Assembly (NCBI GenBank): GCA_904386005.1
Contig: CAJFKR010000016.1
Location: 1 to 38,829 of the forward strand
Source of the DNA: Candidatus Flemingiibacterium merdigallinarum
Lineage (GTDB): Bacteria; Bacillota; Clostridia; Oscillospirales; CAG-272
Direction: 5' to 3'
Length of the DNA stretch: 38,829 bases
The notes beneath the pieces are model-generated. The model was not told the DNA's origin, ran no database searches, and was given only the letters and a program-made list of their open reading frames with translations. This document shows positions 15,266 to 23,715 of the stretch, one piece after another (position 1 is the first letter of the stretch; every line of letters begins with the position of its first letter). The position numbers and the translations under genes are program-made.

Positions 15266-15296
15266 TGGGCAGCGCTTGTAATGACGGCGCTGCCCA
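15266..15296 (+). terminator. Hairpin downstream of the GH99-like gene
   Basis: TGGGCAGCGC (15266-15275) pairs perfectly with GCGCTGCCCA (15287-15296) around an 11-nt loop, about 75 bases after the stop codon. TCAATTTCGC follows, so a T-run is nearly absent. It may be a terminator or an mRNA 3'-end stabiliser. The rest of 15191-15400 shows nothing else. Confidence 0.5.
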
Positions 15297-15407
15297 TCAA
15301 TTTCGCTCGGGTTTGATAAGTTTGATAACAGGTCTATAAGCTCCGAGACAATACTATTGAATAATGTATGAAATTTTATCGGGAGCTATATATGTGAGTC
15401 CAAGGCA

Positions 15408-15436
15408 TTGACTTTTGTTCTCTCATGTGATATAAT
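15408..15436 (+). promoter_or_regulatory. Promoter of the GyrI-like gene
   Basis: TTGACT (15408-15413), a 17-base spacer and TATAAT (15431-15436), with TGA forming an extended -10, make a near-consensus promoter. The leader would be about 37 bases. An imperfect inverted repeat (around TATAAGCTCCGA and TCGGGAGCTATA) lies just upstream and could be an operator. Confidence 0.8.
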
Positions 15437-15479
15437 TGGAGCTGTCAGGGAGAGATACGCAAAGTAAGGGGATAAAACT

Positions 15480-16010
15480 ATGAAATCCGCAATTTATGGA
15501 GAAAAGCTTATTGCCGAATACAAACGCGGGGCGTATACATTTGAGCTTGTCGACTGTCCGGAGATACTCTGGTGCGGCGTGCTCGGCTATGCTCCCAACC
15601 TCACCGACGAGCCGGATATAGACGGCTTGCTCGCGCGTTATCAGAAGCTTTGCGATATCGAAAAAAACGGCCGCTGCATGGAAGATTGGTCGGGCTGCAT
15701 TAGCATCAATTATATGAGAAGCGACCTGCCCTGCGGCATGATGTTTATGCAGCAGGTGGACACGGATGCGCAGTCGGATGAATACGACCTGTATAAAACG
15801 CCTGCGACGCAATATTTCCGTCTCGCCTGCACGCCCGAGATCGCGCGAGCCGCGTTTGACAAGGATGAGTGCGGCGTCTGGGAGCTGTTCGGCGTCATCA
15901 AGGATTTCATGAGCGAGGTCGGTTATGAATTTGATGACCGCGCCAGCGAGATTGAAATGTACGGCCCCGACGCCGCTTACGCCTATGTCCCATCGCGCCG
16001 CTCAAAGTGA
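15480..16010 (+). CDS. GyrI-like small-molecule-binding domain protein
   Basis: The 176-residue protein resembles stand-alone GyrI/SOUL-type effector-binding domains (as at the C-terminus of AraC/BmrR regulators). Such domains bind hydrophobic or cationic small molecules and have no DNA-binding part here. Supporting features are the FELVDCPEILWCGVLG start of the first repeat, CISINYM, the YDLYKTPATQYFRLACT motif, the WELFGVIKDFMSEVGYEF helix and the closing EIEMYGPDAAYAYVPS strand. Charged residues such as Glu in EIEMY often lie at the ligand cleft. It has a strong promoter and an AAGGGG ribosome binding site 10 bases upstream. Its role beside the glycosidases is unclear; it may sense or scavenge a ligand. 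The family call is by pattern only. Confidence 0.6.
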   Translation: MKSAIYGEKLIAEYKRGAYTFELVDCPEILWCGVLGYAPNLTDEPDIDGLLARYQKLCDIEKNGRCMEDWSGCISINYMRSDLPCGMMFMQQVDTDAQSDEYDLYKTPATQYFRLACTPEIARAAFDKDECGVWELFGVIKDFMSEVGYEFDDRASEIEMYGPDAAYAYVPSRRSK

Positions 16011-16108
16011 CAACTATCGGCTACTGTTATAATTATTGATTTAATTATTACAATAATATGAACAAGAAAGGACGCCCGTTGTGATAGACAGCGGGCGGGT
16101 ACACTATC

Positions 16109-18277
16109 ATGAACGCACAGGAAATATTCGGCAAAGCCCGCTGGCTCACGCCGGGAGACACAACCAAGGTCGTATACATACGCGGCGAGTTCAAGCTGAC
16201 AAAGCCGGTTGCAAGCGCCGAGCTTTATGTTTGCGGACTCGGATTCTACGAGTTTACAATAAACGCAAAGCCTATCGACGACGACCTCTACGGCACGCTG
16301 TCGACCGACTTCAACGCGTACGACAGTCAGCACTGCAAGGTGCAGTTCGGCGAGGAGACGTCGCATCGAATCTATGTCAAAAAGGTCGATGTATCCGGTC
16401 TGCTGAGTGAAAACAACTGCATCGGCGTGACGCTCGCGCCCGGCTGGTACCACAATGTGTCGATAGCCGACTACGGTCCGATGACGCTCTGCTATCGTCT
16501 CATAATCAAATACACCGACGGCAGCTGTACCGAGTTCGTCTCGGACGACAGCCTGCGCTTTGCCTATGGCAACATAGTCGACTACCAGTTCTATTACGGC
16601 GAGCGGCAGGACTGGGTGAACATCAAGCTCGACGGCTGGCAGAATTTCGGCTTTGATATGTCGGACTGGCAGCAGCTCACCGAGACGTCCGCGCCCGAGA
16701 GCGAGTATATGTATACCGACTGTCCGCCCGACCGGATTATCCGCTACATAACGCCGGTGCTGATGCGCGAAACCGACGACGCGTTCATCTACGACATGGG
16801 CGAGAACATCACCGGCACGCCTATTATTGTCAGCCGCACGCCCGGAGTTAATGAGATAAAGCTGAGCGTGTCCGAGCGGCTGAATCCCGACGGGACTATC
16901 GAGGACTACACTAACCACGGTCAGAACTCGACCTTTATCACCGACAGCCCCGACCGGAAGCTGAGCCTGCGCTTCATGTGGTACGGCTTCCGCTACGCGA
17001 GCGTGTCGAAGAACGCGAAGATTGTCTCCTGCGCGGTCATTCACACCGATGTAGATGTGTCGTCATCGTTTAGGTCTGACAACAAGCTGCTCGACTGGAT
17101 TTATACGACCTATGTTCGTACGCAGCTTGACAATATGCACTGCGGCATACCGTCCGACTGCCCGCACCTCGAGAAGCGGGGCTACACCGGCGACGGTCAG
17201 CTGGTCGGCGAGTGCGCGATGCTGATGCTCGACGCGCAGAAATTCTACAAGAAGTGGCTCGGCGACATCTCCGACTGTCAGGACAAGGTGTCCGGTCACG
17301 TGCAGTATACCGCGCCGTATATCCATTCGGGCGGAGGTCCGGGCGGCTGGGGCTGCGCGATCGCCGAGGTGCCGTACGCGTACTACAAGCTGTACGGCGA
17401 CAAATCGGTGCTCGAGGAGTTCCTGCCGAAAACTCTGCGCTATTTCGACTACCTCGAGGCGCACAGCGAAAATGACCTTGTGACGAGCGACCAGAAGGGG
17501 CTGTGGTGTCTCGGCGACTGGTGTACGCCCGAGGACATGGCGATTCCCGACCCATTCGTCAACAACTACTTCTACATCAAGACGATAAACCGCCTCAAAG
17601 AGTTCTGCGCAATCCTCGGCAAGCCCGAGTTTATCCCGAACCTCGACGCGCTCGCCGAGCGCAAAAAAGCCGCGGTTATACGCGAGTACTACAATGACGA
17701 GACGGGCGATTTCGCGGAGAATGTACAGGGCGCGAACGCGTTCGCGGTCGACCTCGGACTCGGCGACGAGCGGACATTTGCGCACATCGTCGAGCACTAC
17801 CGCCGCGAGACCTGGTATGACACCGGTATCTTCGGCACCGACATCGTGACGCGCGTGCTGTTCGAGCACGGCGAGGAGCAGCTGGCGTTCGACCTCTTGA
17901 CATCCAAGGGCAAGTACTCGTTCCACCACTGGATGAGCACCGGCTGCACGACCTTCCCCGAATACTGGACCTACAAGCGCTCGCAGAATCACCCGATGTT
18001 CGGCGGCGTAGTCAAGTATCTGTTCTACAATCTGCTCGGAATCAAGCAGTCGGGCGCGGGCTTCGACAAGCTGACGATAAGTCCGGTTATGGTCGATGGG
18101 CTCGGCTATGCCGACGGTCACATAACGACCCGCCACGGCGAGGTGCGCGTGAAGTATGTGAAGCAGGACGGCTTCACGAGCTTTGAGGTTACGATCCCCG
18201 ACGGAGTGGACGCTGACTTTGCCGTGGGCGAATACAAGCAGCCGCTCTGTGCCGGTATCAATCGGATCGTGGTTTGA
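16109..18277 (+). CDS. GH78 alpha-L-rhamnosidase
   Basis: GH78 enzymes remove alpha-L-rhamnose from plant glycosides and pectin side chains by inverting hydrolysis. The 722-residue product has the family order: an N-terminal carbohydrate-binding-like beta domain (about 20-180, with YVCGLGFYEFTINAKPI and the GVTLAPGWYH motif), a concanavalin-like domain (about 220-315), the six-hairpin catalytic barrel (about 320-640) and a C-terminal beta domain. The catalytic acid region reads DCPHLEKRGYTGDGQ (about 350-364), a variant of the common DCPxRDExxGWxGD that keeps the key Glu and Asp. The general base Glu is likely in TTFPEYW (about 614-620), and NHPMFGGVVKYLFYNLLGI follows. No signal peptide is present, so it is intracellular. 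The ATG has no good ribosome binding site close by; GAAAGGA lies about 37 bases upstream, in front of an out-of-frame GTG. Confidence 0.9.
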   Translation: MNAQEIFGKARWLTPGDTTKVVYIRGEFKLTKPVASAELYVCGLGFYEFTINAKPIDDDLYGTLSTDFNAYDSQHCKVQFGEETSHRIYVKKVDVSGLLSENNCIGVTLAPGWYHNVSIADYGPMTLCYRLIIKYTDGSCTEFVSDDSLRFAYGNIVDYQFYYGERQDWVNIKLDGWQNFGFDMSDWQQLTETSAPESEYMYTDCPPDRIIRYITPVLMRETDDAFIYDMGENITGTPIIVSRTPGVNEIKLSVSERLNPDGTIEDYTNHGQNSTFITDSPDRKLSLRFMWYGFRYASVSKNAKIVSCAVIHTDVDVSSSFRSDNKLLDWIYTTYVRTQLDNMHCGIPSDCPHLEKRGYTGDGQLVGECAMLMLDAQKFYKKWLGDISDCQDKVSGHVQYTAPYIHSGGGPGGWGCAIAEVPYAYYKLYGDKSVLEEFLPKTLRYFDYLEAHSENDLVTSDQKGLWCLGDWCTPEDMAIPDPFVNNYFYIKTINRLKEFCAILGKPEFIPNLDALAERKKAAVIREYYNDETGDFAENVQGANAFAVDLGLGDERTFAHIVEHYRRETWYDTGIFGTDIVTRVLFEHGEEQLAFDLLTSKGKYSFHHWMSTGCTTFPEYWTYKRSQNHPMFGGVVKYLFYNLLGIKQSGAGFDKLTISPVMVDGLGYADGHITTRHGEVRVKYVKQDGFTSFEVTIPDGVDADFAVGEYKQPLCAGINRIVV

Positions 18278-18327
18278 TGATTTTATAATGATAATAAATC
18301 TGATATAAAGGTAATATAACAAAATAA

Positions 18328-18363
18328 AATCGCGCTGTCGGAATTGTATCCGACGGCGCGATT
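18328..18363. terminator. Hairpin terminator after the rhamnosidase gene
   Basis: Fifteen-bp arms (18328-18342 and 18349-18363, one G-T pair) surround a 6-nt loop, 50 bases after the GH78 stop codon. On the minus strand the stem is followed by a T-rich TTATTTTGTT, so it may also stop minus-strand transcripts coming from the peptidase gene. Confidence 0.7.
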
Positions 18364-18490
18364 CTGCGTGTATGCGATTTTGCAGATAGGCTGTATATTG
18401 ATAACGTGAGTTCGATGAGAATTATAACAATGTAATAACGCAATCAACTGAACAAACAATATAAGATACAAACGACCACGGTTAAACCAA

Positions 18491-18525
18491 GCCGCCGGTT
18501 GGGAAGCAGGGTCCCATTAGGCGGC
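18491..18525. other. Compact two-stem structure, unidentified
   Basis: GCCGCC (18491-18496) pairs with GGCGGC (18520-18525), and inside it TGGGA (18500-18504) pairs with TCCCA (18512-18516) around an AGCAGGG-type loop. It does not match any riboswitch, SRP RNA, tmRNA or ribozyme core I can recall. It may be part of a small RNA encoded in the element. Confidence 0.4.
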
Positions 18526-18605
18526 GCATCTCTGTTGTTCTAACGATAAGCAGTAATAAAATCTTTACGTTGTCATAATCATTCACGCTTTGACCCAAAT
18601 TGTTA

Positions 18606-18665
18606 AAAGTTTTCGCGGTGGGGGTCTGGGGGAGGTGCCTTTTTCAAAAGGCACCTCCCCCAGTA
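18606..18665. repeat. 60-bp hairpin repeat, copy 2
   Basis: This copy differs from that at 6-65 by one base out of 60. The hairpin at 18628-18661 has perfect 16-bp arms and a 2-nt loop. It is nested inside the element with 16-bp terminal inverted repeats. Confidence 0.85.
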
Positions 18666-18755
18666 AAAACAAACAACATAGCAGTATCAAACAAAAGAAC
18701 CCCATCGAACTCACGTTAAATATCATGACTGAATACAGCGGCACGGTCAGCGCTT

Positions 18756-20441
18756 TCAGTTCTCGGCAAGATACTTCGCCGCCGCCGCCGATACGCTGTC
18801 GAGCGCGCCGTCATTGAACGGCAGGTCGATTCCGGCAGTCTCGCAGAGTCCGACGAACGTCTTTTTGCCGCCCTCGCGGACAAAGCGCAGGTAGCGCTCC
18901 CACGCGTCCTTGTAGTCCTGCTGCGACAGACTCCAGAATTCGAGCGATACGGTCTGCGCGAGGCAGTAGTCGATATAGTAGAAGGGGTAGTGATAGATGT
19001 GGAGCTGACGCTGCCAGCCGCGACCCGACGCGTAGAAGTCTACGTCGCCAAAGTTCATATATGGGCGGTAGACCGCTTCGAGCTTCTTCCACTCATTGTG
19101 CCGCTCGGCAGGGGTGAGGTCGGGGTTGTCGTAGACGATGTGCTGGAAGTGGTCGACCATACAGCCGTAAGGTATGAAGATGAGCGCGCTCTCGAGGTGC
19201 ATATACTTCGCGCGCGCGACGTCGTCGCCGTAGAACAGGTGCAGCCATTTCCAAGCGAAGAACTCCATCGACATCGAGTGGCACTCGCAGGACTCCATCG
19301 TCGGCTGCGAATTCTCGCGGAACTCGAAGTTGCGGGTCATATACGAAGCGAACGCGTGTCCGGCTTCATGCGTCAAAACGTCGACGTCGCCCGACGTGCC
19401 GTTGAAGTTCGAGAAGATGAACGGCGACTTGTACTCGGGGAAGTCGGTGCAGTAGCCGCCGACCGCCTTGCCGTCCTTGGCGACGAGGTCGAGCAGCTCG
19501 TTATCATACATGAAGTTGATGAACTCGGCGGTCTCGGGCGACATTTCCTCGTACATACGCTTGCCGGCAGCCATAATATCGTCGGGTGTGCCGAGCGGCT
19601 TCGGGTTGCCCTCGGCGAAGCTGTAGACGTCGTCGTATATGCGCATATCCTCGGGTTTGAGTCCGATGCGGGCTGCCTGCTTTTTCTTCAGCTCGACTAC
19701 AACTGGCACCAGCTTTTCGATGACCTGACGGCGGAACGCCGCGACCATCTCGGGGTCGTAGCAGTTGCGCGTGCGGCGAAGATACGCAAGCTCGGTGAAA
19801 TTCTTGAAGCCGAGCTTTTTCGCGATTTTACTTCTGACCTTGACAAGCTCGTCGAATATCTCGTCGAGCTTTGCGGCGTTTTCCATATAGAAGCCGCTCT
19901 CCGCCTGATACGCGGCATGGCGCACCTCGCGGTCGGGGTTCTGCTTATACGCGCCGAGCTGCGAGATGTTCAGCTGCTTTCCGTCAAAGTCTATTTTCGC
20001 GGACGCGACTAATTTCTGGTAGTCGCTGACGAGCTTATTCTCGCGGCCGAGCTCCTCGATGATTTCGGGCGAGAAGGTTTTCAAGTCCATTTCGATGTTC
20101 CTAAAAACCAGCTCGCCGACGAGTTCTTCGAGCTCTTTTCTGTACGGCGACTCGCAGAAAGCGATCATCAGGTTCTGCGTGTGCTCCTGAAACGCGGGCA
20201 AATTAGTGTCGTAGAACTCCTGCTCGGAAACGTAGAACTTATCGCGCGTGTCGATTGAATTGCGTACATAGCAAAGCGAAGCCATTGTCTCGGCGTGGAT
20301 CGACAGCTTCTCCTGCTCGCGGAACGCGGCGACGACGTCGTCGGCAGACGCGGCGGATTTTACCTTTTCGGTGAGCCGGTCGAACTCGGAAGCGAGCGCG
20401 TCGAGGTCGACGCGCGAATAGGGCATTTCGGAAAATTTCAT
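18756..20441 (-). CDS. M3-family oligoendopeptidase (PepF-like)
   Basis: M3 metallopeptidases such as PepF cut short peptides in the cytoplasm with one zinc ion. The 561-residue protein shows the zinc motif HEAGHAF (about 357-363), the third ligand Glu in the downstream ESCECHSMSMEFF helix, and C-terminal family features (YIDYCLAQ, WERYLRFVREGGKKTFVGLCE). The length fits this shorter PepF branch. There is no signal peptide. AAAGGA precedes the ATG by about 11 bases. The gene is transcribed towards the TIR element, 37 bases past its stop. It lies 259 bases downstream of the hydratase gene on the same strand, with hairpins between, so it is likely a separate transcript. General peptide turnover is the likely role. 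Confidence 0.93.
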   Translation of the reverse strand: MKFSEMPYSRVDLDALASEFDRLTEKVKSAASADDVVAAFREQEKLSIHAETMASLCYVRNSIDTRDKFYVSEQEFYDTNLPAFQEHTQNLMIAFCESPYRKELEELVGELVFRNIEMDLKTFSPEIIEELGRENKLVSDYQKLVASAKIDFDGKQLNISQLGAYKQNPDREVRHAAYQAESGFYMENAAKLDEIFDELVKVRSKIAKKLGFKNFTELAYLRRTRNCYDPEMVAAFRRQVIEKLVPVVVELKKKQAARIGLKPEDMRIYDDVYSFAEGNPKPLGTPDDIMAAGKRMYEEMSPETAEFINFMYDNELLDLVAKDGKAVGGYCTDFPEYKSPFIFSNFNGTSGDVDVLTHEAGHAFASYMTRNFEFRENSQPTMESCECHSMSMEFFAWKWLHLFYGDDVARAKYMHLESALIFIPYGCMVDHFQHIVYDNPDLTPAERHNEWKKLEAVYRPYMNFGDVDFYASGRGWQRQLHIYHYPFYYIDYCLAQTVSLEFWSLSQQDYKDAWERYLRFVREGGKKTFVGLCETAGIDLPFNDGALDSVSAAAAKYLAEN

Positions 20442-20511
20442 GTTGGTGTGTCCTTTCTGATGGTGATTTTATAGTTGGTATGGGCTTGGGCTTTAGTGAG
20501 GAGTGGTGGTG

Positions 20512-20536
20512 GAAAAATTCCCGCAGGGAATTTTTC
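20512..20536. repeat. Solitary GCA-loop hairpin with GAGTGG foot
   Basis: Perfect 11-bp arms (20512-20522 and 20526-20536) surround a GCA loop. GAGTGGTGGTG (20501-20511) lies immediately 5' of the stem, like the foot of the array hairpins. It lies about 70 bases upstream of the peptidase start, in its likely leader. Confidence 0.75.
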
Positions 20537-20630
20537 ATAATCAATTATAAGTTATAGTGCGCAGTGATTATTGACGTTATTTTTCCGAATTAGCTGTTTA
20601 CTATGGAATAAAATTTGCTTCATTACAGCT

Positions 20631-20658
20631 CGACCGCCCTCCGGACGGAGGACGGTCG
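20631..20658. other. Imperfect hairpin between hydratase and peptidase genes
   Basis: Two stems of 6 bp each, separated by a C-A mismatch, close on a 2-nt loop. It follows the hydratase stop codon on the minus strand by about 43 bases. No T-run follows, so it is at best a weak terminator. Confidence 0.45.
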
Positions 20659-20700
20659 GTATATAGTCTGCCTTTTTAGGGCTGACAGCTGCTGTATTTA

Positions 20701-22983
20701 TCAGTTTCCATCTCTGTAATAGTTGATGAGACATCCGCACAGGATGATCTTCCGCTCGTCGTCGGTCAGCGCACCCAGCGACAGCTTTATCTCGCGCACG
20801 TCGCCCGACGCGGTGATCACATACGCCGCAATGTCGCTCGCCTTATTCTCGACCGAGCCGCGCACGTTCGGCAGGTACACATAGTCGCCGACCGCGAAGC
20901 TGAGGTCGCCGCAGACAAGCGGCAGCATTCCCCAGTTGATGAGATTGCTGCGGTAACGCTTGGTCGCGTATTCGAGCGCGATGTTCGCCCAGCCGCCGAG
21001 CACCTTCTGGCAGGACGCCGCCTGCTCTCGCGCCGAGCCGTCACCCGGCTTATTGGCGCAGACGACGCTGCCGACGCCGACATTCCCGGGTTTGCATTCG
21101 GCGTTCAGCTCGCGCAGCTTCGCGAATATCTCGGGCAGGGTCTTCGAGATATCCTCGCCCGACTCGCGGCTTATTTCGTACTTCTGTATCTCTTTCGCGC
21201 GCCCGACATACGCGGGGTCTTTTCTCGACAGCGCGAACTCGGCGAGCTTCAGCGGATTCGAGCGGTAGGACGAGGTCTCGCCCGACGGGATCAGCTCGTC
21301 GGTCGTCGTGACCGGGTCGTCTATGACCGAAGCTACTTTTAAAAGCAGGTCGTCGGTCAGCGCGGGCATTACCGGCCAGTCGGCGATGTTCGGTCCGATC
21401 ACCAGCTCGGAGGTCGGCTCGGGCTTGCCGATTCCGTTGTATACGCGGTGGTCGTATATCGTCTTGTCGAAATGGTAGTCGGGGTCGCTGTATACGACCT
21501 CGAGATCGGTCGCGGGGGTGAGTATGCCGCCCATCTTCGCGGTGGCGGCGATGCTGCGCGCGTCCATCAGCGCGACAGACGCGAGCTGTCCCGCGCCCGG
21601 CTTCGAGCCCTCGCGGTTCGGGAAGTTGCGCGTCGAGTGGCGAATGCTCAGCCCGCCGTTTGCCGGCACGTCGCCCGCGCCGAAGCAGGGTCCGCAGAAC
21701 GCGGTGCGTATCGTAGCTCCGGCTTCCATGAGGGTTGCTGCCGCTCCACTGCGCACCAACTCGATATATGCCGGCTGGCTCGCGGGGTAGACAGACAGCG
21801 CGAACTCGCCGGTTCCGGTCGACGCGCCATTGAGTATATCAGCCGCGGCGCGGAGGTTGTCGTAGATACCGCCGGCGCAGCCCGCGATGACGCCCTGGTC
21901 GACCTGAATTCCGTCTTTTGTGATCTTATCGGTGAGGCGCAGGCTGACGCCGGTGCCCTCGAGCTGCTCGGCGGCTTTCTTTTCGACCACTGACAGGATA
22001 TCGTAGGGGTTCTCGCAGAGCTGCTTTATTGTATACACATTGCTCGGGTGGAACGGCAGCGCGATCATCGGCTCGACACGCGAAAGGTCGACCTTGACGA
22101 CGCCGTCGTAGTAGGCGAGCGCTCCGGGCATGAGCTTCTTGTATGCCTCGGGGCGGCCGTGAACCTCGAAGTAACGCTTGGTCTCGTCATCGGTGACCCA
22201 GATCGACGAAAGGCAGGTGGTCTCGGTCGTCATGACGTCGATGCCGTTGCGGAACTCGATCGGCAGATTCGCGATTCCGTCGCCGACAAACTCGAGCACA
22301 CGATTCTTGACAAAGCCCGACTCGAACACCGCGCCGATTATCGCGAGCGCGACGTCCTGCGGTCCGACTCCGGCGCGCGGCTTGCCGGTGAGGTATACCG
22401 CGACGACCTCGGGGCGTTTGATGTCGTAGGTGCGCGACAGGAGCTGCTTTACGAGCTCGGGTCCGCCCTCGCCGACCGCCATCGTGCCGAGCGCGCCGTA
22501 GCGCGTATGGCTGTCGCTTCCGAGAATCATGCGTCCGCAGCCGCTCATCATCTCGCGCATATACGAGTGTATGACCGCGATGTGCGCCGGAACGAACATA
22601 CCGCCGTACTTCTTAGCCGCCGAAAGTCCGAACACATGGTCGTCCTCGTTTATCGTGCCGCCGACCGCGCAGAGGCTGTTGTGGCAGTTGGTCAGCACGT
22701 AGGGGAGCGGGAAGCGCTCGAGTCCGCTCGCGCGCGCGGTCTGGATTATGCCGACGTAGGTGATGTCGTGCGACGCGAGCGCGTCAAATTTGATTTTGAG
22801 GTTATCCGCGTCGCCGGTGTTGTGCGCCGAAAGTATCGACGCGGCGATAGTGTTGTTCTTCGCGTCCTCACGCGAAACGCCGTCCTTGCCGAGCGATTTC
22901 AGCTGTGCGGCGGCGTTCTCGTCGTCGACGATGAGTGTCGTACCGTACGCCAGCCACGCACCTTTTTTTATAAGTTCCACCAT
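20701..22983 (-). CDS. Aconitase-family hydratase
   Basis: Aconitase-family enzymes isomerise or hydrate tri- and dicarboxylates with a [4Fe-4S] cluster. The 760-residue product keeps the cluster ligands expected of the fold: one Cys in [12 protein letters not shown] (about 366) and two in [10 protein letters not shown] (about 428-435). It also has [54 protein letters not shown] and the C-terminal swivel-domain [13 protein letters not shown]. The order is that of monomeric aconitases, but the motifs are clearly diverged from AcnA and LeuC and are closer to the YbhJ-like 'hydratase' branch common in Clostridia. The true substrate is not known. GGAGG lies 8 bases before the ATG, and a promoter is visible at 23047-23075. 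No other citric-acid-cycle gene is nearby. Confidence 0.88.
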   Translation of the reverse strand: MVELIKKGAWLAYGTTLIVDDENAAAQLKSLGKDGVSREDAKNNTIAASILSAHNTGDADNLKIKFDALASHDITYVGIIQTARASGLERFPLPYVLTNCHNSLCAVGGTINEDDHVFGLSAAKKYGGMFVPAHIAVIHSYMREMMSGCGRMILGSDSHTRYGALGTMAVGEGGPELVKQLLSRTYDIKRPEVVAVYLTGKPRAGVGPQDVALAIIGAVFESGFVKNRVLEFVGDGIANLPIEFRNGIDVMTTETTCLSSIWVTDDETKRYFEVHGRPEAYKKLMPGALAYYDGVVKVDLSRVEPMIALPFHPSNVYTIKQLCENPYDILSVVEKKAAEQLEGTGVSLRLTDKITKDGIQVDQGVIAGCAGGIYDNLRAAADILNGASTGTGEFALSVYPASQPAYIELVRSGAAATLMEAGATIRTAFCGPCFGAGDVPANGGLSIRHSTRNFPNREGSKPGAGQLASVALMDARSIAATAKMGGILTPATDLEVVYSDPDYHFDKTIYDHRVYNGIGKPEPTSELVIGPNIADWPVMPALTDDLLLKVASVIDDPVTTTDELIPSGETSSYRSNPLKLAEFALSRKDPAYVGRAKEIQKYEISRESGEDISKTLPEIFAKLRELNAECKPGNVGVGSVVCANKPGDGSAREQAASCQKVLGGWANIALEYATKRYRSNLINWGMLPLVCGDLSFAVGDYVYLPNVRGSVENKASDIAAYVITASGDVREIKLSLGALTDDERKIILCGCLINYYRDGN

Positions 22984-23046
22984 GGTTTTCTTTCCTCCGG
23001 AAATTTGTATATTGACGTTATTACCATAAATTAAACATACATATCT

Positions 23047-23075
23047 ATAATAGCATATAATTGTGAATTTTTCAA
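23047..23075 (-). promoter_or_regulatory. Promoter of the hydratase gene
   Basis: On the minus strand TTGAAA (23075-23070), a 17-base spacer and TATTAT (23052-23047). The leader would be about 57 bases. The surrounding 22984-23270 region is very AT-rich and holds no gene; the divergent promoter at 23238-23266 faces the other way. Confidence 0.65.
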
Positions 23076-23237
23076 TGTAAAACGACAGAGGCGACGATGT
23101 TTTGACAATTTTTATTTATTTGACATTGAGCATAATTGATTATTCTGAAAGCTGGTTCTGTAAGTTAGTTATAATATATAAAATATATAGATAAATATGT
23201 ATAATTATACGAATTTACATTTATTTTATAAAAGTAT

Positions 23238-23266
23238 TGACAAAGCTGAGTTAATCTGATATACTT
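23238..23266 (+). promoter_or_regulatory. Promoter of the secreted-protein/ABC operon
   Basis: TTGACA (23238-23243), a 17-base spacer and TATACT (23261-23266). The expected transcription start (about 23273) falls right at the best start codon of the first gene (GTG 23271), which is unusual. Confidence 0.75.
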
Positions 23267-23270
23267 TAAG

Positions 23271-23657
23271 TGAAAAATAAAATTACCAATTGTACTTTCA
23301 AGCTGCTTGTTAGCATCGGTGCTTTTGCTGAATGCTCAAGCAATTGATCCTCGTAGCTTTATAAACGGCTGCAACGATTGCGGAGGAGCTGTGACCGCTT
23401 TGTGTGACGGAAAAGATGGCGAAGAATCAAATCAACATTTCTACTTTGTGATTCAAACCGGTCAAGCTAAGTGTGTATACACAGAAATTTACCACAACAC
23501 TACAGAGTACTGCAATGTCGATCCTACGCATATTAATCCCGGCGAGGTTATTTTGGCTGGTGAAGAAGGTCACGATTACGATGATACCGGTAAAAACATA
23601 TGCGGCAGGAGTGATATTGAGCCTTGCAGAGTCGGCGACATAGCATACGAAAGCTGA
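23271..23657 (+). CDS. Small secreted Cys-rich protein, function unknown
   Basis: From GTG 23271 the product has 128 residues. It begins with a clear signal peptide: MKNK, a hydrophobic core LPIVLSSCLLASVLLL, and NAQA as a signal-peptidase site near residue 24. Starting at TTG 23307 instead would lose most of it. The mature part holds seven cysteines, two of them in a CNDCGG zinc-knuckle-like motif, and is acidic. I recognise no family with certainty. Small CxxCGG secreted proteins occur in other Clostridia. GTG 23271 follows directly after a TAA, has no Shine-Dalgarno sequence and lies only 5 bases after the -10 box, so the message would be nearly leaderless or the start is elsewhere. The two ABC transporter genes follow after a strong hairpin, suggesting that the protein is the cargo, a sensor or a target linked to that transporter. 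Confidence 0.6.
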
Positions 23658-23663
23658 CATAAC

Positions 23664-23697
23664 CAAGTGCTGCTGTCTGTATAGGCAGCAGCACTTG
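23664..23697 (+). other. Strong intercistronic hairpin
   Basis: CAAGTGCTGCTG (23664-23675) pairs perfectly with CAGCAGCACTTG (23686-23697). Three more pairs inside give a 15-bp stem with a GTAT loop. It lies 6 bases after the stop codon of the secreted protein and 18 bases before the permease start, without a T-run. It could stabilise the upstream message or act as a partial block so that the first gene is made in excess. Confidence 0.7.
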
Positions 23698-23715
23698 ACA
23701 TAATGGAGGAAAAAT

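Larger units (their letters stand above)
18402..18718. mobile_element. 317-bp MITE-like element with 16-bp terminal inverted repeats
   Basis: TAACGTGAGTTCGATG (18402-18417) and CATCGAACTCACGTTA (18703-18718) are perfect 16-bp inverted repeats. The interior has no open frame of note. It contains a compact stem-loop region (18491-18525) and the 60-bp hairpin repeat (18606-18665). The same ends, one mismatch apart, flank the 65-bp element at 7376-7440. No clear target-site duplication can be seen directly outside the ends. A non-autonomous mobile element or a mobile structured-RNA gene are the two leading readings. Confidence 0.6.

Noticed and set aside
16081-16410. GTG-started frame with a good ribosome binding site just before the GH78 gene
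   Set aside because: It overlaps the GH78 start out of frame and its product is a frame-shifted shadow of the rhamnosidase N-terminus.
17063-18322. Long minus-strand open frame of 419 codons
   Set aside because: It is the mirror of the GH78 gene, an effect of GC-rich codon usage, with no recognisable domain.
18491-18525. SRP RNA, tmRNA or a known riboswitch
   Set aside because: The GGAAG-type loop looked suggestive, but the conserved cores of these RNAs are not present.
22048-23034. Plus-strand open frame of 328 codons
   Set aside because: It is antisense to the aconitase-family gene; no motif and no ribosome binding site.
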